Shown: piece by piece, positions 15,837 to 23,325 of the stretch
Position numbering within the stretch: the stretch's first letter is position 1
Layout of the letters: every line of letters begins with the position of its first letter
Assembly (NCBI GenBank): GCA_902778725.1
Contig: CACYYS010000019.1
Location: 1 to 48,477 of the forward strand
Length of the DNA stretch: 48,477 nt
Origin: an uncultured Ruminococcus sp.
GTDB lineage: Bacteria > Bacillota > Clostridia > Oscillospirales > CAG-272
Reading direction: 5' to 3'
The notes under the pieces: model-generated
Database searches by the model: none
The model's input: the letters and a program-made list of their open reading frames with translations, nothing else
What the model was told of the DNA's origin: nothing
Position numbers and translations under genes: made by a program

Positions 15837-17975
15837 TTACTTGCGGAAAAGAACGGCTTTCTTTTCCTTCGGGCCGAGGGTGAGGGGGAGGGAGACGGCT
15901 TTGCCCGTCTCCGCGTCGCGGGCGGAGAGCCCGGCGGGGATGCCGAGGCGCGCGGCGTCAAGGGCGGGGGAGACGGTAACGGCGCGGTAGGAGGTGTTGT
16001 AGAGGTGCAGGATCAGCGAGGCGCCGTCCTTTGCGCGCTTCGTTCCGGCGCGGACGCCCGCGGGGACGCCTGAGAGACCGACGGTGTCGGTGAAGGTCCC
16101 GTCCCGGTAGATCTCCGGGTATTTTTCCCAGAGCGCGTGCAGACGCTTCGAGGTGGGGTAGACGTAGGGGTGCTCGAGCAGGGGAGAGAAGACGGAGAAG
16201 GCGTAGCCCGCCATGTTGTCTCCGATCTCGCCGCTCGCCTGCATCCCGAGCATCGGGCGGCGCATCACGTAGGAGAGCGCCTCGGGGCGGGCGTAGGAGG
16301 CCTTCGGGTTGCCCCACTTCCGCCACCAGTGCATGCACATGATGTCGATATAGGGGTCGTAGGCGTCGCCCACGCCCTCGCAGCCGCAGACGTAATCGTC
16401 CGGACGGTATTTCCTGATCATCCGGTAGACCTTTGAGAAGAAGCGGCGGTAGCCCTCGGAGAACGCGGTCGCCGGGGTCTTGTGCCCGTGGGTGCGGTCG
16501 TAGCAGAGGTAGGCGGGCATCGTCATCAGCTCGTCAAAGTAGATGCCGTCGGCGCCGAGCTTCATCACCGTTTCCATCGCGTGCACCGCGGCTCTCGTCC
16601 AGGCGTCGGACATCGGGCACTGGGCGACGAAGTACTGGCGCGAGGTGCCGGGATAGCGCTCCACCCAAACGTCCCCGTTCGGCTTTTTGATCGCGCAGTC
16701 GACGCCGAGGCGGTCGGCGGTCCTGCCGGGATGGCGGAACCACTTCGACTCCCGGTCGGCGATATGGACGTTGACGTAGAAGATCGCCTTCATCCCCGCC
16801 TCGTGGACCTCTTTGATCGCCTCGCGCAGCCCGTTTTTGCCGCCGAGCTCCTTCACGGGCTCGTAGTCGGGATACCAGGCGTCGAGCCCGCCGACGTGCC
16901 AGCCGATGAAGAGGACGAGATCGGAGCCGCCCTCGTCCCTTGCGCGGACGGCGGCCTTGAGGAAGGTGTCAAAGTCCGGGGAGCCCATCCCGTCCGCGTT
17001 GAGGCAGCGGCAGGACATATCGGCGGGCGCCGTCACGGTCTTGGCCGGCGCGTCCTCGGTGTATTTGAGATGATAATAGGAAGGGAAGGAAACGCACTGG
17101 TAGATCGCCATCCCGCGGATGTTTTTCCCCGCCTGCGTCCTGCCGGGGCCCTTTTCCGGAGCCGACGAGCGGAAGCGGTTGTAGATATCGGCGGCGTCGT
17201 GCCAGTCGCCCTCGCCGGCGGCGAGGCAGACCGGAGCGAGCGAGGCGCCCTGACCGGGCGCGAGGAAGGGCCAGTGGCGGATGTAGAGCTTCCCGCTCTT
17301 TTCAAAGCCGAACTGCTTGTAGGAATGGTCTTTGTCGTGGTGGCCGAGGTAGAGGAACTCCTTTTCGTTATACACGGCGCAGCACTGGGCGGAGAAGGGG
17401 ACGGGGTAGTTGGTGACGATCACGTTCTCGGTGTAGACGTCGTTGTCGCCGATCGTGGAGCGGAACTGGATCCGGTTCTCGGTCGTGAAGTCGCTGCCCT
17501 CGGCGGGAGAACGGAAGGCCTTTCGGAAGAGGGAGCCGTCCTGGATCGGCCAGTAGAGGGAGTCGTCCCCTCCGCGCACGCCCGAGAGGTCGGGATAGCG
17601 GAGACTGACGAGAACGCCCTTCTCCGACCGGTTCTCGGTCCGGAGGGTGCACTTGACGCAGCGTCCCCCGTCGGTGAAGCGGAGCTTCTCCTCAAAGAGG
17701 ACGAGCATCCCCTCCTCGGCGACGGTGCGGCGGATCGTGAGGGTGTTCCCTCTCTTTTTAAAGGAGGCGGGGCGCCCCTTGACCGTGTAGGTCGCGGCGC
17801 TCTCGGCGTCCGGCCGGCTATCCCAGATGTCCGATACGCCGGAGTCGAAGACAAAGCTGATCCAGCTGTCGGCGCGCCGCAGATACTCTCTGCCGGTGGT
17901 CTTGTTCTTCAGGCCGGTGAGGCATCCGTCCGCGTCACGGAAGGATAAGCGGAGATACGGAGATTCAAAAATCAT
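15837..17975 (-). CDS. DUF6259 protein, probable TIM-barrel glycoside hydrolase
   Basis: 712 residues from the ATG at 17975 (GAGGG about 9 bp upstream). There is no signal peptide, so it should act in the cytoplasm. The N-terminal ~250 residues look like a beta-sandwich domain (MIFESPYLRLSFRDADG, GLKNKTTGREYL). A barrel-like region follows with WHVGGLDAWYPDYEP, MKAIFYVNVHIADRESKW and GADGIYFDELMTMPAYL, where Asp and Glu at strand ends are candidate catalytic residues. A small beta domain ends the protein. DUF6259 proteins resemble retaining glycoside hydrolases, but I know of no assigned reaction. It is the first gene of the operon with the solute-binding, beta-helix and DUF4185 genes, consistent with breaking down imported glycan. 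Confidence 0.8.
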   Translation of the reverse strand: MIFESPYLRLSFRDADGCLTGLKNKTTGREYLRRADSWISFVFDSGVSDIWDSRPDAESAATYTVKGRPASFKKRGNTLTIRRTVAEEGMLVLFEEKLRFTDGGRCVKCTLRTENRSEKGVLVSLRYPDLSGVRGGDDSLYWPIQDGSLFRKAFRSPAEGSDFTTENRIQFRSTIGDNDVYTENVIVTNYPVPFSAQCCAVYNEKEFLYLGHHDKDHSYKQFGFEKSGKLYIRHWPFLAPGQGASLAPVCLAAGEGDWHDAADIYNRFRSSAPEKGPGRTQAGKNIRGMAIYQCVSFPSYYHLKYTEDAPAKTVTAPADMSCRCLNADGMGSPDFDTFLKAAVRARDEGGSDLVLFIGWHVGGLDAWYPDYEPVKELGGKNGLREAIKEVHEAGMKAIFYVNVHIADRESKWFRHPGRTADRLGVDCAIKKPNGDVWVERYPGTSRQYFVAQCPMSDAWTRAAVHAMETVMKLGADGIYFDELMTMPAYLCYDRTHGHKTPATAFSEGYRRFFSKVYRMIRKYRPDDYVCGCEGVGDAYDPYIDIMCMHWWRKWGNPKASYARPEALSYVMRRPMLGMQASGEIGDNMAGYAFSVFSPLLEHPYVYPTSKRLHALWEKYPEIYRDGTFTDTVGLSGVPAGVRAGTKRAKDGASLILHLYNTSYRAVTVSPALDAARLGIPAGLSARDAETGKAVSLPLTLGPKEKKAVLFRK

Positions 17976-18323
17976 AACGCTGCCCTCTGTAAAACGTTTT
18001 TTATGATTCCATTGTAGCATCGGGAGAGGGGGAGGGGAATATCATTTCTTGTGCGATACCTTGGCATTTATTGACCTTGAGGACGCGGGGGTCTTCCTTT
18101 TTCTCCCTCTTTCCGCCTCCGGACGCCGGAAAAAGGGGAAAAGGATGTACAAATTATCTAAAGATAAAAAATGTGTAAGGGGAAAATAGGGGAAATCGGC
18201 GGGAGAAGAAAAATCATTTTTGTCTTTTTCTTTTCAATAATTGGCATATCGGGCGGAAAGGCTTGCGTTTGCCGGAGGCCGGTGCTATCCTTGTGCTGAA
18301 CAAACGACAGAGGAGGCTCCCGG
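17976..18323. promoter_or_regulatory. AT-rich divergent regulatory region between the hydrolase and kinase operons
   Basis: 348 bp without a gene. For the - strand, TACAAT (18011-18016) is a possible -10, with a poor -35, and the palindrome AAAACGTTTT (17991-18000), of the CG-centred kind used by LacI-family repressors, lies between it and the ribosome site. For the + strand, TTGCGT (18263-18268), 17 bp and TATCCT (18286-18291) precede the kinase gene, with TTGGCATATC at 18241-18250, the same ten bases as upstream of the ribokinase operon. TTGGCATTTA also occurs at 18061. The rest is A/T-rich and unassigned. Confidence 0.5.
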
Positions 18324-19271
18324 ATGGCGACGGTATACGGCTTCGGTACGGCGGCGGTGGATTTCCGCATCCGGACCGCGGATTTCGGCGATCTTTACAA
18401 GGACAAGCTGCTCGCGCAGACCATCGCGGAGATGGGCGGCGGCGCTTTGGCGAATTTCCTCTCTCAGGTCTCCCGGCTCGGCGGGAGCACGGTCTTCCTC
18501 GGCAAGCTGGGCCGCGACCCGATGGGGGAGAAGATCGTTTCTCTGCTCCGGGCGGAGGGGATCGACTGCTCGCGCATCCTCTATTCCGACACGCTCTGCT
18601 CTCCCTTCAACGTGGCGGCCTACTCCGGCGAGGGGATGCGCCGCCGCTGCGGCTTCCTGCTCCCGAACAGCCTCGCCTCGCTGACGGAGGAGGATCTTTC
18701 CGCTCTGACGGATCCGATCCGGCGGGAGGATTTTGTCATGGTCGAGATCGGGGAGATCCCGCCCGCCGCCGTGCTTTCCTTTATGCGGAAGGTGCGCGCG
18801 AAAGGGGCGAGGCTCCTGATCGACGTGGATCTCGATCCCGTCCGCCAGTGCGGCTTTACCCCGGAGGAGTTCGACGAGGTCTGCCGCCTCGCCGACGTCC
18901 TGATCCCGAACGTGGTCTCCCTCGGGGCGCTCTACCCCGATATGACGGCGCCCGCTCTGGCGGAAACGCTGTACGGGATCTATGAAAAACCCTGCGTGGT
19001 CTCCGCCGGGCGGGACGGCGCGTTCTACGCGGACCGGCCCGGTCCCGCGGAAAACGTCCCGGCATTCGAGGTCGAGGTCGTCGACACGGTCGGCGCGGGG
19101 GACGCGTTCCACGGCGGATTTGTTTACGGAATGCTTTCCGGGCTGCCGATCGGAGAGGCGGTGCGCTGCGGCTGCATCTGCGGCGCGCTCAACTGCCGGA
19201 CCTTCGGCGCGCGGGAAGGGATGGCGCGGAAGGAAGAGTTCGACCGCGCCCGGAAAGGAGAAAACGGATGA
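18324..19271 (+). CDS. PfkB-family carbohydrate kinase
   Basis: 315 residues. The N-terminal signature GGGALANFLSQVSRLGG and C-terminal DTVGAGDAFHGGF (catalytic Asp260) place it in the PfkB/ribokinase family. It lacks the GGKGANQA form of the ribokinase at 7941, so its substrate probably differs. An AGGAGG ribosome site lies 9 bp upstream. It overlaps the next gene by 4 bp (ATGA) and heads an operon with an iron alcohol dehydrogenase and an F6P-aldolase-like protein. A kinase followed by an aldolase and a dehydrogenase suggests phosphorylation of a sugar, retro-aldol cleavage and reduction of the short aldehyde. The substrate is unknown; a pentose such as D-arabinose would fit. Confidence 0.86.
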   Translation: MATVYGFGTAAVDFRIRTADFGDLYKDKLLAQTIAEMGGGALANFLSQVSRLGGSTVFLGKLGRDPMGEKIVSLLRAEGIDCSRILYSDTLCSPFNVAAYSGEGMRRRCGFLLPNSLASLTEEDLSALTDPIRREDFVMVEIGEIPPAAVLSFMRKVRAKGARLLIDVDLDPVRQCGFTPEEFDEVCRLADVLIPNVVSLGALYPDMTAPALAETLYGIYEKPCVVSAGRDGAFYADRPGPAENVPAFEVEVVDTVGAGDAFHGGFVYGMLSGLPIGEAVRCGCICGALNCRTFGAREGMARKEEFDRARKGENG

Positions 19272-20479
19272 GTTCTTATTTCAGCCTGCTTGAAGCGGCG
19301 ACCGACGCGCAGAAGCAGATCGCCGCGCTCCGGTTCCCCGGGGACGACGCCGCGGAGAAGGGGATCTTCCTCGGCTGCGGCGCCGCGCTGAAGGCCGGGG
19401 AGTTCCTCAAAAAGAGAGGAGCGGCCCGGGTGGCGGTCATCGCCGACCGGATCCTTGAAAAGGTCGGTCTGCTCGCGCCCGTCCTCGGTTCGCTCACGGA
19501 AAACGGCCTCGCGTACGGCGTTTTTTCCGACATCGCGCCGGAGCCGCATACCGAAGATCTGGCGGCGGCGGAGGCGTTTGCCCGCGCCCTGTCGGCGGAC
19601 GCGGTGCTCGGGATCGGCGGCGGCAGCTCGCTCGATACGGCAAAGGTCACGGCCTGCGCCCTGTCCGGCACGGCGTCCTCGGTCGAGCTGATCACCGGCA
19701 AGGCGCCGGTCTCCCGGACCGTCCCGCTGATCCTGCTGCCCACGACCTCCGGTACGGGGAGCGAGGTCAGCCCTTACGCCGTGGCGAGCCACGAGGGCAA
19801 AAAGGTCTTCATCTCCTCGCCCGCCGCGATCGCGGACGCCGCGCTCGTCGATCCGCTGATGACGGTCACGATGCCGCCGTCCGTCACCGCCTGCACGGGG
19901 CTCGACGCTCTGACGCACGCGGTGGAGGGGATGTGCGGCTGCCCCAACCCCTTCACGAAGGCTTTGGCGACGGAGGCGACGGAGATCGTCTTCTCCTCTC
20001 TCCCGACGGCGGTCGCGGAGCCGGAAAACCTCGACGCGCGCACGCGGATGTCCTACGCCTCGGTGCTCGGGATGATGGCGTACACGCAGGGAGGCGGGCT
20101 CTACGCGCACAGCGCTTCCTACATCATCACCCTGCAGAAGAACAAACCCCACGGGCTCGGCTGCGGACTGGCGCTGCCCTACACGCTCGCGCTCAACCTC
20201 CCGGAGATCCGGGAGCTGCTCGCGGGTCTGATCCCCGCGATCAAAGAGAGCGGCCTCGCGGCGCCCGAGAGCGCCGACGGAGTGCCCGCCGCCTTCCTCG
20301 CTCTGGTAAAAAAGGTCGGCGTCCCCGCCACGCTGGCGGAGATCGGCTATACCGAGGCGGACGTTCCCGCCTTCGGCCGCGCCCTCTTTGCCGATTACTA
20401 CCGCGCGAAAAACCCGAAAAAAGCCGACGAAGCCGACCTTGTCGCGCTGGCTCGCCGGATGCTCCGCGGGACTCTCTGA
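19268..20479 (+). CDS. Iron-containing (group III) alcohol dehydrogenase
   Basis: 403 residues. The NAD-binding loop GGGSSLDTAK (117-126) and four metal ligands are all visible: Asp213 and His217 in GLDALTHAVEG, His281 in LYAHSAS and His295 in KPHGLGCG. Their spacing matches E. coli FucO (D196, H200, H263, H277 from memory). It should interconvert a small aldehyde and alcohol, such as glycolaldehyde/ethylene glycol or lactaldehyde/propanediol. The start overlaps the kinase stop by 4 bp, so the two are translationally coupled. In this operon the simplest role is to reduce the short aldehyde released by the aldolase encoded next. Confidence 0.9.
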   Translation: MSSYFSLLEAATDAQKQIAALRFPGDDAAEKGIFLGCGAALKAGEFLKKRGAARVAVIADRILEKVGLLAPVLGSLTENGLAYGVFSDIAPEPHTEDLAAAEAFARALSADAVLGIGGGSSLDTAKVTACALSGTASSVELITGKAPVSRTVPLILLPTTSGTGSEVSPYAVASHEGKKVFISSPAAIADAALVDPLMTVTMPPSVTACTGLDALTHAVEGMCGCPNPFTKALATEATEIVFSSLPTAVAEPENLDARTRMSYASVLGMMAYTQGGGLYAHSASYIITLQKNKPHGLGCGLALPYTLALNLPEIRELLAGLIPAIKESGLAAPESADGVPAAFLALVKKVGVPATLAEIGYTEADVPAFGRALFADYYRAKNPKKADEADLVALARRMLRGTL

Positions 20480-20536
20480 TCCCGCCTTCCAACCGCTCAC
20501 AAAAAAATTGATATATTTTTCAGGAGGAAACAAGTT

Positions 20537-21250
20537 ATGGAAATTTACGGTGCCGGTTCTCTCGAGGACGTGCGGATCTGCACGGAACTGGGTGTGACGG
20601 GGATCCTCACGAACCCCCAGGGCTTCGAGCAGTACTATCAGGGCAAGATGACGCTCCGCGAGATCACGGAAGCGCTGCTCAAGGCGAGCGACGACGGCCG
20701 CGACATCCCGGTCTTCATCCAGGTCCACGGCCGTGACGCGGAGGAGATCGCCCACCGCGTGGAGGAGCTGCACGAGCTCAACCCCCGCCGCGTCTGCGGC
20801 AAGATCATCGCGGACGAAAAGGGCTTCCGCGCGATCAAAAAACTGCACGACGAGGGCATCCGCTGCGTCGCCACCTGCCTCTTCTCGCTGTCTCAGGCGG
20901 CGGTCGCCGCGATGGTCGGCGCTTACGCGATCTGCCCGTTCGTCTCCCGCGCGACCGCGATAGAGATGGATATGTTCGGCATCATCCGCAGCATCAAGGA
21001 GTGCTACCGCGACACGCCGAACGCCCCCCGCATCCTTGCCGCCAGCATCAAGAGCACCGCGGACGTCAACGGCGCCTACGCCGCCGGCACGGACGCCGTC
21101 GCGCTCCGCTATCCGATGCTCCAGCAGATGATGGAGCACGTCCTCACCACCCGCGCGGAAGCGCTCTTCGCCAAGAACTGGGCGAACGTCAAGGGCGAGG
21201 ATATGAGCTATATGAAGGACAGGATCAAGCTCGAGGGCATCGCGGAATAA
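20537..21250 (+). CDS. Transaldolase / fructose-6-phosphate aldolase-like protein
   Basis: 237 residues, the size of the short FSA/TalC family rather than full transaldolase. The Schiff-base Lys is Lys89 in RRVCGKIIADEKG, matching Lys85 of E. coli FSA. GVTGILTNP, GIRCVATCLFSLSQA, CPFVSR and ILAASIKSTADV follow the family pattern. FSA-type enzymes make or split C3-C4 bonds with dihydroxyacetone, glycolaldehyde or hydroxyacetone donors and can handle D-arabinose 5-phosphate. AGGAGG precedes the ATG by 11 bp. It is the last gene of the kinase-dehydrogenase-aldolase operon; a terminator follows at 21299. A role as a true transaldolase is the main alternative. Confidence 0.87.
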   Translation: MEIYGAGSLEDVRICTELGVTGILTNPQGFEQYYQGKMTLREITEALLKASDDGRDIPVFIQVHGRDAEEIAHRVEELHELNPRRVCGKIIADEKGFRAIKKLHDEGIRCVATCLFSLSQAAVAAMVGAYAICPFVSRATAIEMDMFGIIRSIKECYRDTPNAPRILAASIKSTADVNGAYAAGTDAVALRYPMLQQMMEHVLTTRAEALFAKNWANVKGEDMSYMKDRIKLEGIAE

Positions 21251-21298
21251 ACGCAAAGAAAAAGCGGAACAAAACGAAAAAGGACGAAAACAAAAAAA

Positions 21299-21321
21299 GA
21301 CGGGAAGCGCCGCTTCCCGTC
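21299..21321. terminator. Bidirectional terminator between the aldolase and Fic genes
   Basis: GACGGGAAGCG and CGCTTCCCGTC arms with A-run before and TTTTTT after, so both strands see a T-tract. It separates convergent genes ending at 21250 and 21334. Confidence 0.8.
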
Positions 21322-21333
21322 TTTTTTATCCTC

Positions 21334-22242
21334 TTATCCGAGTTCAAACGTCGCCAGCAGCCGCCGGAACGTGTCCTGTCCGTCGAGACAGGTGTCGGTA
21401 AGCCAGCCCTTTTCGTTGTCCCATTCGGCGAGCCCGCGATAATAAAACGCCTTTTTGCCGTCCTCGATGAGGAAGGGAACGATCCGGTACCGCAAGCACT
21501 CCTTGAGCGCGATCAGCCGCCCGACGCGGCCGTTGCCGTCCTGGAACGGATGGATCTTTTCAAACGCCGCGTGAAAGGCGATGACGTCTTCCACGGTGAT
21601 TTCCGGTTTTGCATTGTACCCGGCGAGCAGTTCTTTCATCCGCGCCGGTACGTCCTTCGGCTTTGCCGTTTCCCGGCCTCCCACAACGTTGGGGCGTTTT
21701 TTGTACTCTCCCACGGCGAACCAGTCGAGCGTGGAATCCCGGGTGTCGTGTTTCAGGATAAAGTGCAGTTTTTTGATGATCTCCTCGGAGAGGGGCTCTT
21801 CGGCGCATTCGATCACATAGTCGATGGCGCGGAAGTGATGCACCGTCTCCAGGACGTCGTCCACCGGAACGCCGTCGCCGATATTCAGCGTGTTCGTTTC
21901 GTAGATCAGCCGCGTCTGATCCTCGGTCAGGCGGCTGCCCTCGATATGGTTGGAGTTGTACGTCATGCGCACCTGCAGCTCGTGATACAGACCGCCCGAG
22001 ATCTTCGCTTCTTTTTCCTCGCGCAGGACCTGCAGGATCGGATTGTCCGAGATCTCGCGGACGAGGTCGTCCGGAGAGCAGGCAAAAAAGGCGGCGAGTT
22101 TTTCCGTCACGGCGCGGGCGAGCTTTTCGCCCTTGCCGATCTTGGCAACCGTCCGCGACGAGAGCCCGAGCAGTCGCGTCAGATCCGACCGCCCGATCCC
22201 GCGCTCCTTCAGCTTTTTTTCAAGTCCTTTGTAGGAAATCAT
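21334..22242 (-). CDS. HTH-Fic protein (class II AMP transferase)
   Basis: 302 residues. Residues about 5-60 form a XRE-type helix-turn-helix (GRSDLTRLLGLSSRTVAKIG). The inhibitory motif S97-N-H-I-E101-G102 matches (S/T)xxxE(G/N) and lies before the Fic core, as in class II. The active-site motif HPFQDGNGRVGR (His231-Arg242) is complete. It should transfer AMP from ATP to a protein hydroxyl and is kept off by its own Glu101. No separate antitoxin gene is adjacent. The promoter is embraced by an 11-bp inverted repeat, a likely site for its own HTH. A regulatory AMPylator or solitary toxin are both possible. Confidence 0.9.
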   Translation of the reverse strand: MISYKGLEKKLKERGIGRSDLTRLLGLSSRTVAKIGKGEKLARAVTEKLAAFFACSPDDLVREISDNPILQVLREEKEAKISGGLYHELQVRMTYNSNHIEGSRLTEDQTRLIYETNTLNIGDGVPVDDVLETVHHFRAIDYVIECAEEPLSEEIIKKLHFILKHDTRDSTLDWFAVGEYKKRPNVVGGRETAKPKDVPARMKELLAGYNAKPEITVEDVIAFHAAFEKIHPFQDGNGRVGRLIALKECLRYRIVPFLIEDGKKAFYYRGLAEWDNEKGWLTDTCLDGQDTFRRLLATFELG

Positions 22243-22255
22243 AGCCGTCCCCCTT

Positions 22256-22299
22256 AATCTTTACTTATTATAGCACAAAGGACGGTAAAAGTAAAGATT
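22256..22299 (-). promoter_or_regulatory. Promoter and inverted-repeat operator of the HTH-Fic gene
   Basis: On the - strand, TTTACT (22290-22295), 17-bp spacer and TATAAT (22267-22272). Perfect 11-bp arms AATCTTTACTT (22256-22266) and AAGTAAAGATT (22289-22299) flank it, one covering the -35 and the other abutting the -10. That geometry suits autorepression by the HTH domain of the encoded protein. Confidence 0.7.
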
Positions 22300-22379
22300 T
22301 TTGGCAAAAAATCCCCCAAAAAGGAAAGATTTTTTCCTCCCGGCCGCGGCGCGAAACTTTTACAGCCCCCGAAAAGGAA

Positions 22380-22405
22380 GCGCCCCCCGCGGAAGCGGGG
22401 GGCGC
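22380..22405 (-). terminator. Terminator of the glycyl radical enzyme operon
   Basis: GCGCCCCCCGC and GCGGGGGGCGC arms around a 4-base loop, followed on the - strand by TTCCTTTTC, 12 bp after the activase stop. Confidence 0.75.
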
Positions 22406-22416
22406 GGCTCGTTTTG

Positions 22417-23325
22417 TTACCGGAAGCGCACCGGTTTGTCGGTTTGCTTTTTGAGCGTTTCAAAAAAGGCGCGGTTTTCCTCGCGCGAGGCGAGGGGGGT
22501 ATCGGCGAGGGAGCAGGCTCTGCCGAGCTCGCGGTATTTGCCGAGCCCGAGGCGGTGATAGGGGAGCAGCTCGATCCCCGAGACGGGGAGAGGGGCGAGG
22601 AAAGCCGCCAGCTCCGCGGCGAACACGCCGGAGAGATTCACGCCCGGGATCAGCGGGACGCGGACGACGACTTCCGTCAGCTTGGCCGCCTCCCGGAGAT
22701 TTGCAAGGATCAGCTTGTTGCTCTGTCCGGTATAACGGATATGTTCGGCCTCGTCGAGGAGCTTTACGTCAAAGTAGACGCGCTCCGCCCGCTCCGCGAG
22801 CCGGAGGAAGGAGGAAGGCTCCGCAAAGCCGCAGGTCTCGAGCGTTACGCCGATCCCCTCCGCCCGGAGCCGGTCGGTCAGCGCGAGGGCAAAGTCCGCC
22901 TGCGCCGCGACCTCCCCGCCGGAGAGGGTGACGCCGCCGCGGGAGTCGGCGAAGTAGTCCCGGTCCCGCAGGATGATCTCCGTTACCTCGTCGACGGTAT
23001 AGGCTTTGCCCGTCGTCCGGATCCGGTCGAATCCGCAGAGGGACTCGCACCGCCCGCAGAAGGTGCAGCGGGAGAGGTCCGCCCGCACGCCTCTCTCCCC
23101 GAGGGAGAGGGCGCCTTCTCCGCAGGCGGAGAGGCAGACCCCGCAGGAGGCGCACGCCGGGGACGGCTTGATCAAAAGCTCGGGGGCGGGAGACTGCGAC
23201 TCGGGGTTGCAGCACCACGCGCAGCGCAGCGGACAGCCCTTGAAGAAGACGGTCGTCCGGATCCCCTCCCCGTCGAAGAGGCAGAAGCGCTGGACGTCGA
23301 AGATCAAAGCAGTCTTGTTTACCAT
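22417..23325 (-). CDS. Glycyl radical enzyme activating enzyme (radical SAM)
   Basis: 302 residues. The radical-SAM motif is C31-PLR-C35-AW-C38, holding the [4Fe-4S] that cleaves S-adenosylmethionine. Between it and the barrel lie two ferredoxin-type clusters (Cys58/61/64/68 and Cys87/90/93/97). This insert is typical of activases for dehydratase, lyase and decarboxylase-type glycyl radical enzymes, rather than the short PflA. Its job is to take a hydrogen from the glycine of its partner. It overlaps the end of the glycyl radical enzyme gene by 7 bp, so the pair is certain to work together. Confidence 0.92.
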   Translation of the reverse strand: MVNKTALIFDVQRFCLFDGEGIRTTVFFKGCPLRCAWCCNPESQSPAPELLIKPSPACASCGVCLSACGEGALSLGERGVRADLSRCTFCGRCESLCGFDRIRTTGKAYTVDEVTEIILRDRDYFADSRGGVTLSGGEVAAQADFALALTDRLRAEGIGVTLETCGFAEPSSFLRLAERAERVYFDVKLLDEAEHIRYTGQSNKLILANLREAAKLTEVVVRVPLIPGVNLSGVFAAELAAFLAPLPVSGIELLPYHRLGLGKYRELGRACSLADTPLASREENRAFFETLKKQTDKPVRFR

